Source of the DNA: Nesterenkonia haasae
GTDB taxonomy: Bacteria > Actinomycetota > Actinomycetes > Actinomycetales > Micrococcaceae
DNA: 64,000 bases
Assembly: GCF_010119385.1 (NCBI RefSeq)
Contig: NZ_VFIE01000021.1
Span: 62,001-126,000 of the forward strand
Direction of reading: 5' to 3'
Position 1 is the stretch's first letter. Each line of letters starts with the position of its first letter. The position numbers and the translations under genes are program-made. This document shows, in pieces, positions 8,616-16,706 of this stretch. Under the pieces are notes generated by a model. That model did no database searches. It saw only the letters and a list, made by a program, of their open reading frames with translations, and was not told the DNA's origin.

Positions 8616-9803
8616 ATGACGGAAACAGTGATCATTGCCGGTGCTCGCACTCCCATGGGGAAGCTCCTGGGGGGCCTGTCCTCCCAATCAGCCGCCCAAC
8701 TGGGTGCCGTCGCCATCCGCGGGGCATTGGACCGGGCGAAGGTCGACGCAGCCGCCGTGGACTACGTGATCATGGGTCAGGTCATTCAGGCCGGTGCGGG
8801 ACAAAATCCTGCACGCACCGCAGCGCTGGGAGCAGGGATTCCACCTGCGGTTCCTTCCATCACCGTCAACAAAGTGTGCCTGTCAGGTCTCAACGCTGTC
8901 GCCACAGCGGACCAGATGATCCGCGCCGGGGAGTGTGAGGTCGTGGTTGCCGGCGGGATGGAGTCGATGTCGCAGGCTCCGCATCTGATGTTTCAGTCCC
9001 GCACCGGCATCAAATACGGCGACGGCGCCATAGTGGATTCCATGGCCCACGACGCGCTCTTCGACCAGGCCACACAGCAGGCCATGGGTGCGCTCACCGA
9101 GTCCTGCAATACAGATGATGTGCAGGTCAGCAGGCAGGAGCAGGATGCGGTCTCCGCGACCTCCCATCAGCGTGCTGCGCGGGCCGCTCAGAACGGGGTC
9201 TTTGCCGAAGAGATCGTGCCGGTGAGTATTCCGCAGCGCAAAGGTGATGATGTGCTGGTTGAGGCCGACGAGGGCATCCGCCCCGACGTCACCCCAGAAG
9301 CGCTCGGCGCGCTGCGGCCAGCCTTTAACAAGGAGGGAACGATCACAGCAGGATCGGCCTCACAAATCTCTGACGGAGCATGCGCCATGGTGGTCATGTC
9401 TAAGAAGAAAGCCCAAGAGCTGGGCCTGAGCTGGATCGCTGAAATCGGCGCCCACGGGATGGTGGCAGGGCCAGACTCCAGTCTCCAACTCCAACCCGCC
9501 CGAGCAATCGAAGCCGCGTGCTCCAAGGCCGGAATCGATGCAAAAGACCTGGACCTGATGGAGATCAACGAAGCCTTCGCCGCTGTCTCCGTGGCCTCCA
9601 TGCGCCAACTCGGCGTCAGTGAGGACAAGGTCAACGTCAACGGAGGCGCGATCGCTTTGGGGCACCCCGTCGGTATGTCAGGCGCTCGTCTGCTTCTGCA
9701 CCTGGCTCTGGAGCTCGGACGCCGCGGCGGCGGAACGGGGGCGGCAGCGCTGTGCGGTGGTGGCGGGCAGGGAGACGCCCTCATTCTTCACGTCAACCAA
9801 TAG
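8616..9803 (+). CDS. Thiolase (acetyl-CoA acyltransferase)
   Basis: This full-length 395-residue thiolase has the acylated Cys88 in [10 protein letters not shown], His350 in [16 protein letters not shown] and the second active Cys380 in [10 protein letters not shown]. It catalyses thiolytic cleavage of 3-ketoacyl-CoA. Beside the HSD10-like reductase, the substrate is plausibly 2-methylacetoacetyl-CoA from isoleucine, giving acetyl-CoA and propionyl-CoA, although acetoacetyl-CoA is also possible. The ATG at 8616 has GAGG 4 bases upstream. It is the first gene of a two-gene operon with the SDR and is transcribed away from mmsA. Confidence 0.93.
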   Translation: MTETVIIAGARTPMGKLLGGLSSQSAAQLGAVAIRGALDRAKVDAAAVDYVIMGQVIQAGAGQNPARTAALGAGIPPAVPSITVNKVCLSGLNAVATADQMIRAGECEVVVAGGMESMSQAPHLMFQSRTGIKYGDGAIVDSMAHDALFDQATQQAMGALTESCNTDDVQVSRQEQDAVSATSHQRAARAAQNGVFAEEIVPVSIPQRKGDDVLVEADEGIRPDVTPEALGALRPAFNKEGTITAGSASQISDGACAMVVMSKKKAQELGLSWIAEIGAHGMVAGPDSSLQLQPARAIEAACSKAGIDAKDLDLMEINEAFAAVSVASMRQLGVSEDKVNVNGGAIALGHPVGMSGARLLLHLALELGRRGGGTGAAALCGGGGQGDALILHVNQ

Positions 9804-9823
9804 CTGAGGAAGGTGCCACTCCT

Positions 9824-10597
9824 ATGGATCTCACCGATTCCAGCGCCGTCGTCACAGGCGGTGCATCCGGCCTGGGGTACGCAACGGCTGAGGCGCTGAT
9901 CAGCGCCGGTGCTCAGGTCGTCGTCGTGGATCTCCCAGATGCGGAAGGCTCTTCGCAGCGGGCCGACGCGGTCGCCTCTCTGGGCGCCTCCGCGCACTTC
10001 CACCCAGGTGATGTCACGGACCCACAGACCACCTCCGACGCTGTGGCTCTTGCCACGCGAAAGGCCCCACTGCGAGCGGCCATCAGCTGCGCTGGCATCG
10101 CCACTCCAGGCAAACTCCTGGGGCGCAAGGGCCCGCTGCCGGCTGAGCAGTTCATGAAGGTCCTGACCATCAACGCCGGCGGCACCGTGAACCTCATGAC
10201 AGCCGCAGCTGCCGCCATGCAGGACAACGAACCAGTCGGTGGCGACCGAGGAGTGCTCATCAATACTGCCTCAGTGGCAGCCTTCGACGGGCAGATCGGG
10301 CAGATCGCCTATGCCGCCTCCAAAGGCGCTGTCGCGTCGCTGACACTTCCCGCAGCCCGCGAACTCGCCCACCATGCCGTGCGCGTGGTCACCATCGCGC
10401 CCGGCCTGTTCGAAACCCCCATGATGGCGGGCCTGCCAGAAGCTGCCCGCGAGTCACTCCGAGCCAAGACTCTGCACCCGCCCCGCCTCGGAGAGCCGGC
10501 GGACTATGCCCAACTCGCCATGCAGATCATCGCCAATCCCATGCTCAACGGCGAGACCATCCGCTTGGACGGCGCAGTGCGACTGGAACCCCAGTGA
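9824..10597 (+). CDS. SDR 3-hydroxyacyl-CoA dehydrogenase, type II (HSD10-like)
   Basis: The 257-residue short-chain dehydrogenase has the cofactor motif TGGASGLG at residues 11-18 and a catalytic Tyr163-x-x-x-Lys167 in IAYAASKG. A Ser in INTASVAAFDGQ lies about 13 residues before the Tyr. The C-terminal half carries the TIAPGLFETPM segment typical of HSD17B10-type 3-hydroxyacyl-CoA dehydrogenases, which in isoleucine degradation oxidise 2-methyl-3-hydroxybutyryl-CoA. The ATG at 9824 is preceded by GAGGAAGG with 10-base spacing; upstream in-frame starts lie inside the thiolase gene. The thiolase directly upstream would use its product. Confidence 0.9.
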   Translation: MDLTDSSAVVTGGASGLGYATAEALISAGAQVVVVDLPDAEGSSQRADAVASLGASAHFHPGDVTDPQTTSDAVALATRKAPLRAAISCAGIATPGKLLGRKGPLPAEQFMKVLTINAGGTVNLMTAAAAAMQDNEPVGGDRGVLINTASVAAFDGQIGQIAYAASKGAVASLTLPAARELAHHAVRVVTIAPGLFETPMMAGLPEAARESLRAKTLHPPRLGEPADYAQLAMQIIANPMLNGETIRLDGAVRLEPQ

Positions 10598-10611
10598 CTA
10601 CCATGTAGAGC

Positions 10612-11514
10612 ATGTCTGCCGGTCGATACGCGCCCAGCCCTTCCGGCGATCTGCATGTGGGGAACCTTCGCACCGCTCTGCTGGCATGGCTCTTCGCCCG
10701 TTCGAGCGGCAGAGATCTGTTGCTGCGCTACGAAGACCTCGACGCCTCCCGCACTGTGGCCGGTTCGGCCGAGCGTCAGCGCGCCGACTTAGAGGCTCTC
10801 GGGGTGACCTTTAACGGTGAGGTGGTTTTCCAATCTCAGCGAAAGCACCTTTACGACGACGCCGTGGCCACCCTCAGTGCCCAAGGGCTCGTCTATGAGT
10901 GCTACTGCACTCGACGCGAGATCCAAGACGCCCCGCGCGCGCCCCATGCCCCGCCCGGAGCCTACCCGGGCACCTGTCGTGGGCTCAGCGAGCAGGAGCG
11001 GAAGCGGCGTCGTACCGAGCGACCCGGGGCACTTCGCCTGAAGGCGGTTCGGGAACAGGCCAGTGCGCACGACCGCCTCCGCGGAACCATTGCCGCCCCA
11101 GTGGACGACTTTGTCCTGGTGCGCAATGACGGTGCCGCCGCGTACAACCTGGCAGTAGTCGTTGACGATTACCTCACGGGGGTGGACCAGGTGGTCCGTG
11201 CCGACGACTTGGCCGACTCTGCGCCCCGGCAGCAGCACCTGCGAGGTCTGCTTTACGGGGAGGCGGCTGCGGCCAGTGTGGAGTACGCCCACGTTCCGCT
11301 GGTGGTCAATCAGGCTGGTCAGCGGTTGGCCAAGCGCGACGGGGCGGTGACACTCGCCGCTCTCGGCGAGCATGGCATAAGGCCGGAAGCAGTCCGCGAC
11401 TCACTGCTGCGATCTCTGAACCTCCCGCAGGGACCACTCCAGGACGCATTGGACGCCTTCGACCCGAGAAACCTTCCCCGCGGACCCTGGGTGTGGCAGT
11501 CCCCGCACAGCTGA
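10612..11514 (+). CDS. gluQ: Glutamyl-Q tRNA(Asp) synthetase
   Basis: The 300-residue protein is a GluRS catalytic core without an anticodon-binding domain, the hallmark of GluQ (YadB). This enzyme glutamylates queuosine in tRNA-Asp. The class I HIGH-like motif is YAPSPSGDLHVGNLRTA near residues 6-22. A putative zinc site begins with CYCTRREIQDAP and ends near PGTCRGL, and the KMSKS-like motif is AKRDGAVTL near residue 243. A TACCAT box at 10599-10604 lies 7 bases before the ATG and no Shine-Dalgarno is visible, so the gene is probably leaderless. It is unrelated in function to the preceding SDR gene. Confidence 0.92.
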   Translation: MSAGRYAPSPSGDLHVGNLRTALLAWLFARSSGRDLLLRYEDLDASRTVAGSAERQRADLEALGVTFNGEVVFQSQRKHLYDDAVATLSAQGLVYECYCTRREIQDAPRAPHAPPGAYPGTCRGLSEQERKRRRTERPGALRLKAVREQASAHDRLRGTIAAPVDDFVLVRNDGAAAYNLAVVVDDYLTGVDQVVRADDLADSAPRQQHLRGLLYGEAAAASVEYAHVPLVVNQAGQRLAKRDGAVTLAALGEHGIRPEAVRDSLLRSLNLPQGPLQDALDAFDPRNLPRGPWVWQSPHS

Positions 11515-11686
11515 CCGACCAGTAGAGCGTCTCCGGATGTTGGAAATGGGCCAAGGAACCGCCCGAGTTTCCCATATCGGAAGACACGGAGTGCACCAGA
11601 TCGTCCACCTCAGCGGCGCCGTCCACATGACGGAATATTGGGCCGCGACTTGCGCAGCAGAAAGACTTTCAGCAAACTAAAGACAT

Positions 11687-11812
11687 AGGTCAAGAGTGCC
11701 ACTGCAAAACCCCGGTTTAGTGGCCGGCAACCCTCCAGTTCGCGGTGGGGTGCCCCGGGTGAGGACCTGGCCGGACGGAACACCCCGTTCCGGCAAGCGC
11801 GGACCTCACTGG
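11687..11812 (+). promoter_or_regulatory. SAM-IV (S-adenosylmethionine) riboswitch
   Basis: The leader of metY shows the conserved SAM-IV core. P1 is AGGTC (11687-11691) pairing with GACCT (11764-11768). P2 is GCCACT (11698-11703) with AGTGGC (11719-11724), with a CCCCGG loop. After these come GGCCGGCAACCCTCC and GGTGGGGTGCCCCGGGTGA, then a further hairpin built on GGAAC/GTTCC. This architecture is known from actinobacterial methionine genes, where SAM binding represses expression. Its position directly before metY-metX fits. The 3' boundary is approximate. The rest of the 11515-11853 gap (11515-11686) shows no gene; it probably holds the promoter, with an AAACTAAAGACAT stretch near 11675. 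Confidence 0.85.
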
Positions 11813-11853
11813 GCTCCAGTGCAGGTCTAGATACGACCACTGGAGTGTCATCA

Positions 11854-13188
11854 ATGACTGAAACCACCAGCACTAACGCCGCACCTGAGCTTCGGTTCGA
11901 AACTCGGCAGATTCACGCCGGAGTTGAGCCCGACCCAGGATCAGGTGCCCGGGCACTGCCCATCCAACAGACCACCAGCTTTGTGTTCCCCAGCACTGAG
12001 ACCGCCGCTAAGCGATTCGGCCTCGAAGAATTGGGACCCATCTATTCCCGGCTGACGAATCCAACAGTCGAGGCTGTGGAGAACAAGATCGCCTCCCTGG
12101 AGGGGGGAGTCGGCGCGCTCGCGGTCGGATCAGGCCAGGCGGCCACAACGCTGGCACTACTCAACATCGCGCACTCGGGACGCCACATCGTCGCCTCCCC
12201 GTCTCTCTACGGCGGAACCCAGAACCTCTTCAAGCACACGCTGCCCAAGTTCGGTATAGAGGTCAGCTTTGTCGCCGATCCCGATGACCCCGAGGCATGG
12301 CGTGCCGAGATCAAGGACAACACGGTGGCGTTCTTCGCCGAAACCGTGGCCAACCCCCGCGGCGATGTACTCGATATTGAAGCTGTTGCCGGAATCGCGC
12401 ACGAGTTCGGCGCCCCACTCATAGTCGACAACACGCTGCCGACACCCTATCTGCTTCGCCCCATCGAATTCGGAGCCGATGTGGTGGTCCATTCGGCCAC
12501 CAAGTTCATCGGCGGTCACGGGACAGCAATCGCTGGAGTGATCGTGGACTCCGGGAACTTCGACTACGGCTCATACCCGGAGCGTTTCCCCGGATTCAGC
12601 CAACCCGACGAGAGCTACAACGGTCTGGTCTTCGGCCGCGACCTCGGCCCAGGTGGCCTCTTCGGAGCGAACCTCTCATATATTCTCAAGGCGCGAGTGC
12701 AGTTGCTGCGCGACCTGGGACCGGCGCTCTCCCCACACAACGCCTTTGAAATTAACCTCGGTCTGGAGACGCTGAGTCTGCGGCTGGAACGTCATGTGGA
12801 GAACGCCGAGAAGGTCGCTGAGTTCCTCGAAGCGCACTCCGCAGTCCGCCGCGTGTTCTACTCCGGTCTTCCCTCCAGCCCCTGCTACGAACGCGGCAAG
12901 AAGTACCTGCCCAAAGGTGTAGGAGCGGTCCTTTCTTTCGAGGTCCACGGAGGTGCAGAGGCGGGGCAGGCACTGGTCGATGCCCTGGAACTCCACTCGT
13001 TGGTGGCCAATGTCGGCGACGTCCGCTCCCTGGCCATCCATCCTGCCTCCACAACCCACCGTCAACTCAGCGAAGCCGATCAGCGGGCCGCAGGCGTCAA
13101 GCCAGGTCTCGTTCGGCTCTCAGTAGGCCTGGAGCACATCGACGATATCCTCGCCGACTTGGACCAAGCCCTGGCCAAGCTCGCCTGA
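11854..13188 (+). CDS. metY: O-acetylhomoserine sulfhydrylase
   Basis: The 444-residue product is a PLP enzyme of the Cys/Met metabolism family, with the PLP-binding Lys217 in SATKFIGGHG. The N-terminal FETRQIHAG and PIQQTTSFVF segments mark the MetY branch rather than MetB or MetC. It condenses O-acetylhomoserine with sulfide to give homocysteine. An in-frame GTG exists at 11845, but the ATG at 11854 has TGGAG 8 bases upstream and is preferred. It lies under a SAM-IV riboswitch and is followed after 13 bases by metX, which makes its substrate, so the pair is a SAM-regulated methionine operon. Confidence 0.95.
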   Translation: MTETTSTNAAPELRFETRQIHAGVEPDPGSGARALPIQQTTSFVFPSTETAAKRFGLEELGPIYSRLTNPTVEAVENKIASLEGGVGALAVGSGQAATTLALLNIAHSGRHIVASPSLYGGTQNLFKHTLPKFGIEVSFVADPDDPEAWRAEIKDNTVAFFAETVANPRGDVLDIEAVAGIAHEFGAPLIVDNTLPTPYLLRPIEFGADVVVHSATKFIGGHGTAIAGVIVDSGNFDYGSYPERFPGFSQPDESYNGLVFGRDLGPGGLFGANLSYILKARVQLLRDLGPALSPHNAFEINLGLETLSLRLERHVENAEKVAEFLEAHSAVRRVFYSGLPSSPCYERGKKYLPKGVGAVLSFEVHGGAEAGQALVDALELHSLVANVGDVRSLAIHPASTTHRQLSEADQRAAGVKPGLVRLSVGLEHIDDILADLDQALAKLA

Positions 13189-13201
13189 AGTAGGGACCAC
13201 A

Positions 13202-14437
13202 GTGACCACCACCAGCACCAGTTCCCCCGGACGCAGAGCGCCAGCGGGTTCTGAGCTGCGTGCTCCCACCGCTGACTCTGCTCCCGGGGGTGCTGGTGGC
13301 GGTCATTCTGTTGGTCTTACCAACGACTTCGGCGCTCGGCCCGCCGGTGTGCTGAAAACTTACGACGCCGGCAGCTTCGCCTTTGAAACCGGAGGCTGCC
13401 TCCCAGCGGTGACCCTGGCCTATGAAACCTGGGGTGAGCTCAACGCGGCAGGCGATAATGCCGTGCTAGTGGCCCATGCGCTGACCGGCGACACACACGT
13501 GGCCTCCTCTGACGCTGATCCGAGCACAGGATGGTGGGAGGGCCTGCTCGGGCCCGGCCGTCCAATCGACACTGAGAAGTGGTTCGTGATTGCTCCGGCG
13601 ATGGTCGGGGGTTGTTACGGATCCACTGGCTCGGGCTCTTTGGATCCAGAAGGTGTGCCCTGGGGATCGCGGTTCCCCTTTGTGACGATCCGTGATGCTG
13701 TGAATGTGGAAAAGCGCCTACTCGATGATCTCGGGGTGACCACCCTGCACACTGTTATCGGAGGGTCCATGGGAGGTGCCCGCGCCTTGGAGTGGGCAGT
13801 TAGCTATCCCGACTTTGTCCGAGGGTTCGCGGTGTTCGCCTGTGGAGCTTCTTCCACTGCTGAACAGATCGCATTCGGCCAGGCGCAAGTGATGGCCATC
13901 CGGAATGACCCACACTTCAATGGTGGTGACTATTACGGCGGTCCCCGACCGGATGCCGGTTTGGGCCTGGCGCGCCGAATAGCACATGTGACGTATCGCA
14001 CCGAAGCTGAGCTGCAGCTGCGCTTCGGTCGGGCAGCCCAGGGCCTTGAAGAGCCTTTGGGCGGCACCCAGCTGGCCGGGGAGGGTCGCCGTACTGGCCG
14101 GTACCAGGTGGAGTCATATCTGGATCATCAGGCCGCCAAGCTCGTTCAGAGATTCGATCCGAATGCTTATATCACCATGGCTGAGGCGCTGATCAGCCAC
14201 GATGTCGGCCGTAATCGCGGGGGAGTGAAGGCCGCTCTGGAGCGGGTGCGGTCCATCCCGTTCCTAGCAGCTGTGGACACAGACCGTCTGTACTTCCCCG
14301 AACAGTCACAGCAGATTGCTGACCTGATCCCGGGCGATCACACGGTGCACACGATCACCTCACATATCGGCCACGATGGTTTCCTCACCTCCGCCGAGCA
14401 ACTCGGCCACGCCATGCGCGCCCGTCTCGACCTATAG
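13202..14437 (+). CDS. metX: Homoserine O-acetyltransferase
   Basis: This 411-residue alpha/beta hydrolase-fold acyltransferase carries the nucleophile Ser189 in IGGSMGGARALEW. A C-terminal Asp lies in VDTDRLYFPE and the catalytic His in HIGHDGFLT. AHALTGDTHVA and GGCYGSTGS near the N-terminus are typical of MetX. It transfers acetyl from acetyl-CoA to homoserine, and the product feeds MetY. It starts with GTG 13 bases after metY and is probably co-transcribed. The first 40 residues are rich in Ser, Thr, Gly and Pro and look like a disordered extension. The stop codon overlaps a promoter-like TAGGGT box (14435-14440). Confidence 0.95.
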   Translation: MTTTSTSSPGRRAPAGSELRAPTADSAPGGAGGGHSVGLTNDFGARPAGVLKTYDAGSFAFETGGCLPAVTLAYETWGELNAAGDNAVLVAHALTGDTHVASSDADPSTGWWEGLLGPGRPIDTEKWFVIAPAMVGGCYGSTGSGSLDPEGVPWGSRFPFVTIRDAVNVEKRLLDDLGVTTLHTVIGGSMGGARALEWAVSYPDFVRGFAVFACGASSTAEQIAFGQAQVMAIRNDPHFNGGDYYGGPRPDAGLGLARRIAHVTYRTEAELQLRFGRAAQGLEEPLGGTQLAGEGRRTGRYQVESYLDHQAAKLVQRFDPNAYITMAEALISHDVGRNRGGVKAALERVRSIPFLAAVDTDRLYFPEQSQQIADLIPGDHTVHTITSHIGHDGFLTSAEQLGHAMRARLDL

Positions 14438-14447
14438 GGTTGGAAGG

Positions 14448-14681
14448 GTGACTGAGATCCTTCAGCCCGGCGAACACCCGACTGGTGCCAACGACGCCGC
14501 GACCCTAGCTGACAGTGCTGCCCCACGTGCAGCCCGTAACGACGGCCCCAGGTCAGTACTGGCCGGTTTCAGCTGGCAGCCACTGACTGTCACATCTCCC
14601 AGGTGGTGGACATCGTCACAGGTGACCACACCGCCGCGCGAAAAGCCGACTTCAGGAGTCTTCCATCATGAATCCCACTGA
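14448..14681 (+). CDS. Possible small protein of 77 residues, unrecognised
   Basis: A GTG-initiated frame of 77 codons starts 10 bases after metX and ends 14 bases into the amidase gene. It is preceded both by a GGAAGG motif and by TAGGGT 7 bases upstream, the same arrangement seen at several leaderless starts here. The predicted peptide is polar, begins VTEILQPGEHPTG, and has no motif I recognise. It fills an otherwise empty 230-base gap. It could equally be a non-coding 5' leader of the amidase gene. Confidence 0.3.
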   Translation: MTEILQPGEHPTGANDAATLADSAAPRAARNDGPRSVLAGFSWQPLTVTSPRWWTSSQVTTPPREKPTSGVFHHESH

Positions 14682-15948
14682 TACTGCGACCGCCGTGTGG
14701 CGTACTAAGGCCGCCCCCTTGATCCCCGGGAACGGCGAAGGAGCGCTGAGCGGTGAGAGCGTGGCGGTCAAGGATCTCTTTGCGGTGGCGGGGGAGCCCA
14801 TAGGCGCCGGCAACCCGGTACGCCTGGCGCAGCAGCCGGTTCAGTCCCGGCACGCCCCAGCGGTCCAGTCGCTGATCCGCGCCGGAGCGGAGATCGTAGG
14901 TATTGCACAGACGGATGAGTTCGCACTGTCCCTGGCCGGCACCAACGCCCACTACGGCACTCCGCCCAACCCAGCGGCACCCGGGCGAATCTCTGGAGGC
15001 TCATCCAATGGCTCGGCGTCCGCAGTAGCCCTGGGCGAGGTCAGCATTGGACTGGGCACGGATACAGGCGGGTCCATTCGGGTCCCGGCGGCCTATCAAG
15101 GACTCTGGGGCATTCGCACCACACAAGACCTCATCCCGCTGACCGGCGTGCAACCCCTGGCGCAGAGTTTCGACACAGTCGGTTGGCTCACCCGGAACCC
15201 GAAGTTGTTGGCCACTGTTGCGCAGACGCTCATCCCGGCACCCAAGAAAGTCGCCCCCACCGCGCCCTCCGCTCTAGGAGGCATGGGAACCGGGTCCATT
15301 CCGACTGTTCCCAAAGGGCCGGTTGCCTGGGAAGCAAACCGCCGGCTCGGTGAGCTCAGGATAATCGATGAACTGTTCGCCCTGGCGGATGAAGAGGTAG
15401 CCGAGGCCTGCCGTGCCGCGCTCCGCCAGCTCGAAACACAGATAGGCCCCAGCGTCGCCGTCCATGGGCCCGAACCTGAGATTTTCAGCGAGTGGAAGCA
15501 CGCCTTCACAGTCATCCAGTCGAGGGAAGCCTGGGAGAACCACGGAGAATGGGTTGCCGCCCACTGGGAGGACATGGCCCCGGACGTGGGCGCACGCTTC
15601 CGGGCGGCGAGTGAGTTCACCGCCGAAGACGAAGGTGCCGCCCGCAGGGTCCACGCCGCCGTGCGGGAGACCGTCCGCGGCTGGGTCGGCGACGGTGTGC
15701 TCGCACTACCGTCTGCCGCCTCAGTGGCACCATTGCTCGACGATGCGGGGGCTGGAAGCAACGGTGCGGATAGCCTGCGTCAGCGCACACTGATGCTGAC
15801 GACCATCGGTTCCCTCGCTGGGCTTCCCGTGGTGAACGTTCCCACCCTGACCGCTGCGGGCCTGCCTACCGGGTTGAGTCTCATGGGGCCCTGCGGCAGT
15901 GACAAAGCCCTGATCGCCTATGCCGCCCAGCTGGGCGATCAAGCCTGA
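14668..15948 (+). CDS. Amidase signature family hydrolase
   Basis: The 426-residue amidase signature enzyme has the full catalytic triad at family spacing. Lys35 is in SVAVKDLF, cis-Ser112 in the ISGGSSNGSASA motif, and nucleophile Ser136 in GTDTGGSIRVPA. It hydrolyses an amide bond. The length and composition resemble the amidase half of allophanate hydrolase (AtzF), but indole-acetamide or other amidases are possible and the substrate cannot be told from sequence. No urea carboxylase or nitrogen genes are adjacent. A truncated IclR-type regulator follows, which may once have controlled it. The weak stem AGGGCA/TGCCCT downstream (15960-15986) may end the transcript. Confidence 0.85.
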   Translation: MNPTDTATAVWRTKAAPLIPGNGEGALSGESVAVKDLFAVAGEPIGAGNPVRLAQQPVQSRHAPAVQSLIRAGAEIVGIAQTDEFALSLAGTNAHYGTPPNPAAPGRISGGSSNGSASAVALGEVSIGLGTDTGGSIRVPAAYQGLWGIRTTQDLIPLTGVQPLAQSFDTVGWLTRNPKLLATVAQTLIPAPKKVAPTAPSALGGMGTGSIPTVPKGPVAWEANRRLGELRIIDELFALADEEVAEACRAALRQLETQIGPSVAVHGPEPEIFSEWKHAFTVIQSREAWENHGEWVAAHWEDMAPDVGARFRAASEFTAEDEGAARRVHAAVRETVRGWVGDGVLALPSAASVAPLLDDAGAGSNGADSLRQRTLMLTTIGSLAGLPVVNVPTLTAAGLPTGLSLMGPCGSDKALIAYAAQLGDQA

Positions 15949-16132
15949 GCGCACCTTGTAGGGCAAAGACTGCGCGGCTCTGCCCTTCCGGAATCGCAGA
16001 GGTGCATGACGGCCCGATATGAGCTGGGCACATTGCGCAAACGCTGGTGAAACATCCGGGAACTAGGGTATGCGGCATGACTCTCGCTCTTTTTGGTGTG
16101 GAACAGTCCATGGTTCTCTCTGCGAGGACCTC

Positions 16133-16504
16133 GTGACCAGCGGTGCGCCTCGGCCACCGGTGCAGTCTGTGGGGCGAGCGTGTGATCTGCTCGAGGCCCT
16201 AGCTGGTCAGGGCGGATTAGGTACCATTCGTGAACTCTCCACCGCGACTGAGTTGCCGGTCGCTACTGTTCATCGGCTGCTGCGCACGCTGATTGACTGT
16301 GGGTACCTGGTCCAGCTGCGGGACCGGCGCTATGGGCTGAGCCAAAAGTTGGTGACTCTCGGCGAAGCTGCCGCACGAAGCACCACACAAGAACTGAAGG
16401 TGGCACAGCGGGTCTCACCCACCGGCAAAGGGCGGCAAAACATCGACGACGTCGCCTACTGCCACCTGCCCACGACTCAACGGGGCTCGGGTGCCGTTGA
16501 CTAG
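16133..16504 (+). pseudogene. Truncated IclR-family regulator (wHTH only)
   Basis: Residues 10 to about 85 are a clear IclR N-terminal winged helix: QSVGRACDLLEAL, then IRELSTATELPVATVHRLLRT and the wing QLRDRRYGLSQKL. A complete IclR regulator is about 250 residues with a C-terminal effector (GAF-like) domain. Here homology stops near position 16390, and the remaining codons are the complement of moaD and look meaningless. The GTG at 16133 is preceded by GAGGA and fits the domain edge. It is probably a deletion remnant, although a small DNA-binding-only protein could still be made. It overlaps the 3' end of moaD on the opposite strand. Confidence 0.65.
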
Positions 16505-16705
16505 GAAACTTGATTGCGCGCACACCCGTTCCAGGCTGGGGGCGCTTGACCGATCTGGGTCGGGCGCCGATGCGAGAACTGTGTGGTTGAGCTGATCGAT
16601 CAGCTGCTGCAACGGCACGGGTGATTCAGCCAGCCGGAGGTTCAGTTGGTGAGTTCCGGCAGCCTCCGCAGCAGCGGCATACAGGCGGACGGTCACAACA
16701 CTCAC
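16415..16705 (-). CDS. moaD: Molybdopterin synthase small subunit (MoaD)
   Basis: The 96-residue ubiquitin-like protein begins VSVVTVRLYAAAAEAAG and ends in PPFAGG. The C-terminal Gly-Gly is the residue pair that is thiocarboxylated as sulfur donor for molybdopterin. The start at GTG 16705 is one base after the moaA stop and has GGAGG 5 bases upstream; a longer frame reaching 16840 lies inside moaA and is not needed. Its partner moaE is on the other strand at 19634. The last 90 bases overlap the IclR remnant. Confidence 0.85.
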   Translation of the reverse strand: MSVVTVRLYAAAAEAAGTHQLNLRLAESPVPLQQLIDQLNHTVLASAPDPDRSSAPSLERVCAQSSFLVNGTRAPLSRGQVAVGDVVDVLPPFAGG

Positions 16706-16706
16706 A

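Noticed and set aside
15096-15761. 221-residue frame antisense to the amidase
   Set aside because: Ser/Ala-rich shadow of an amidase frame that has its complete catalytic triad.
15960-15986. Terminator after the amidase gene
   Set aside because: AGGGCA/TGCCCT is only 6 bp with a 15-base loop and no T-tract, too weak to list as a terminator.
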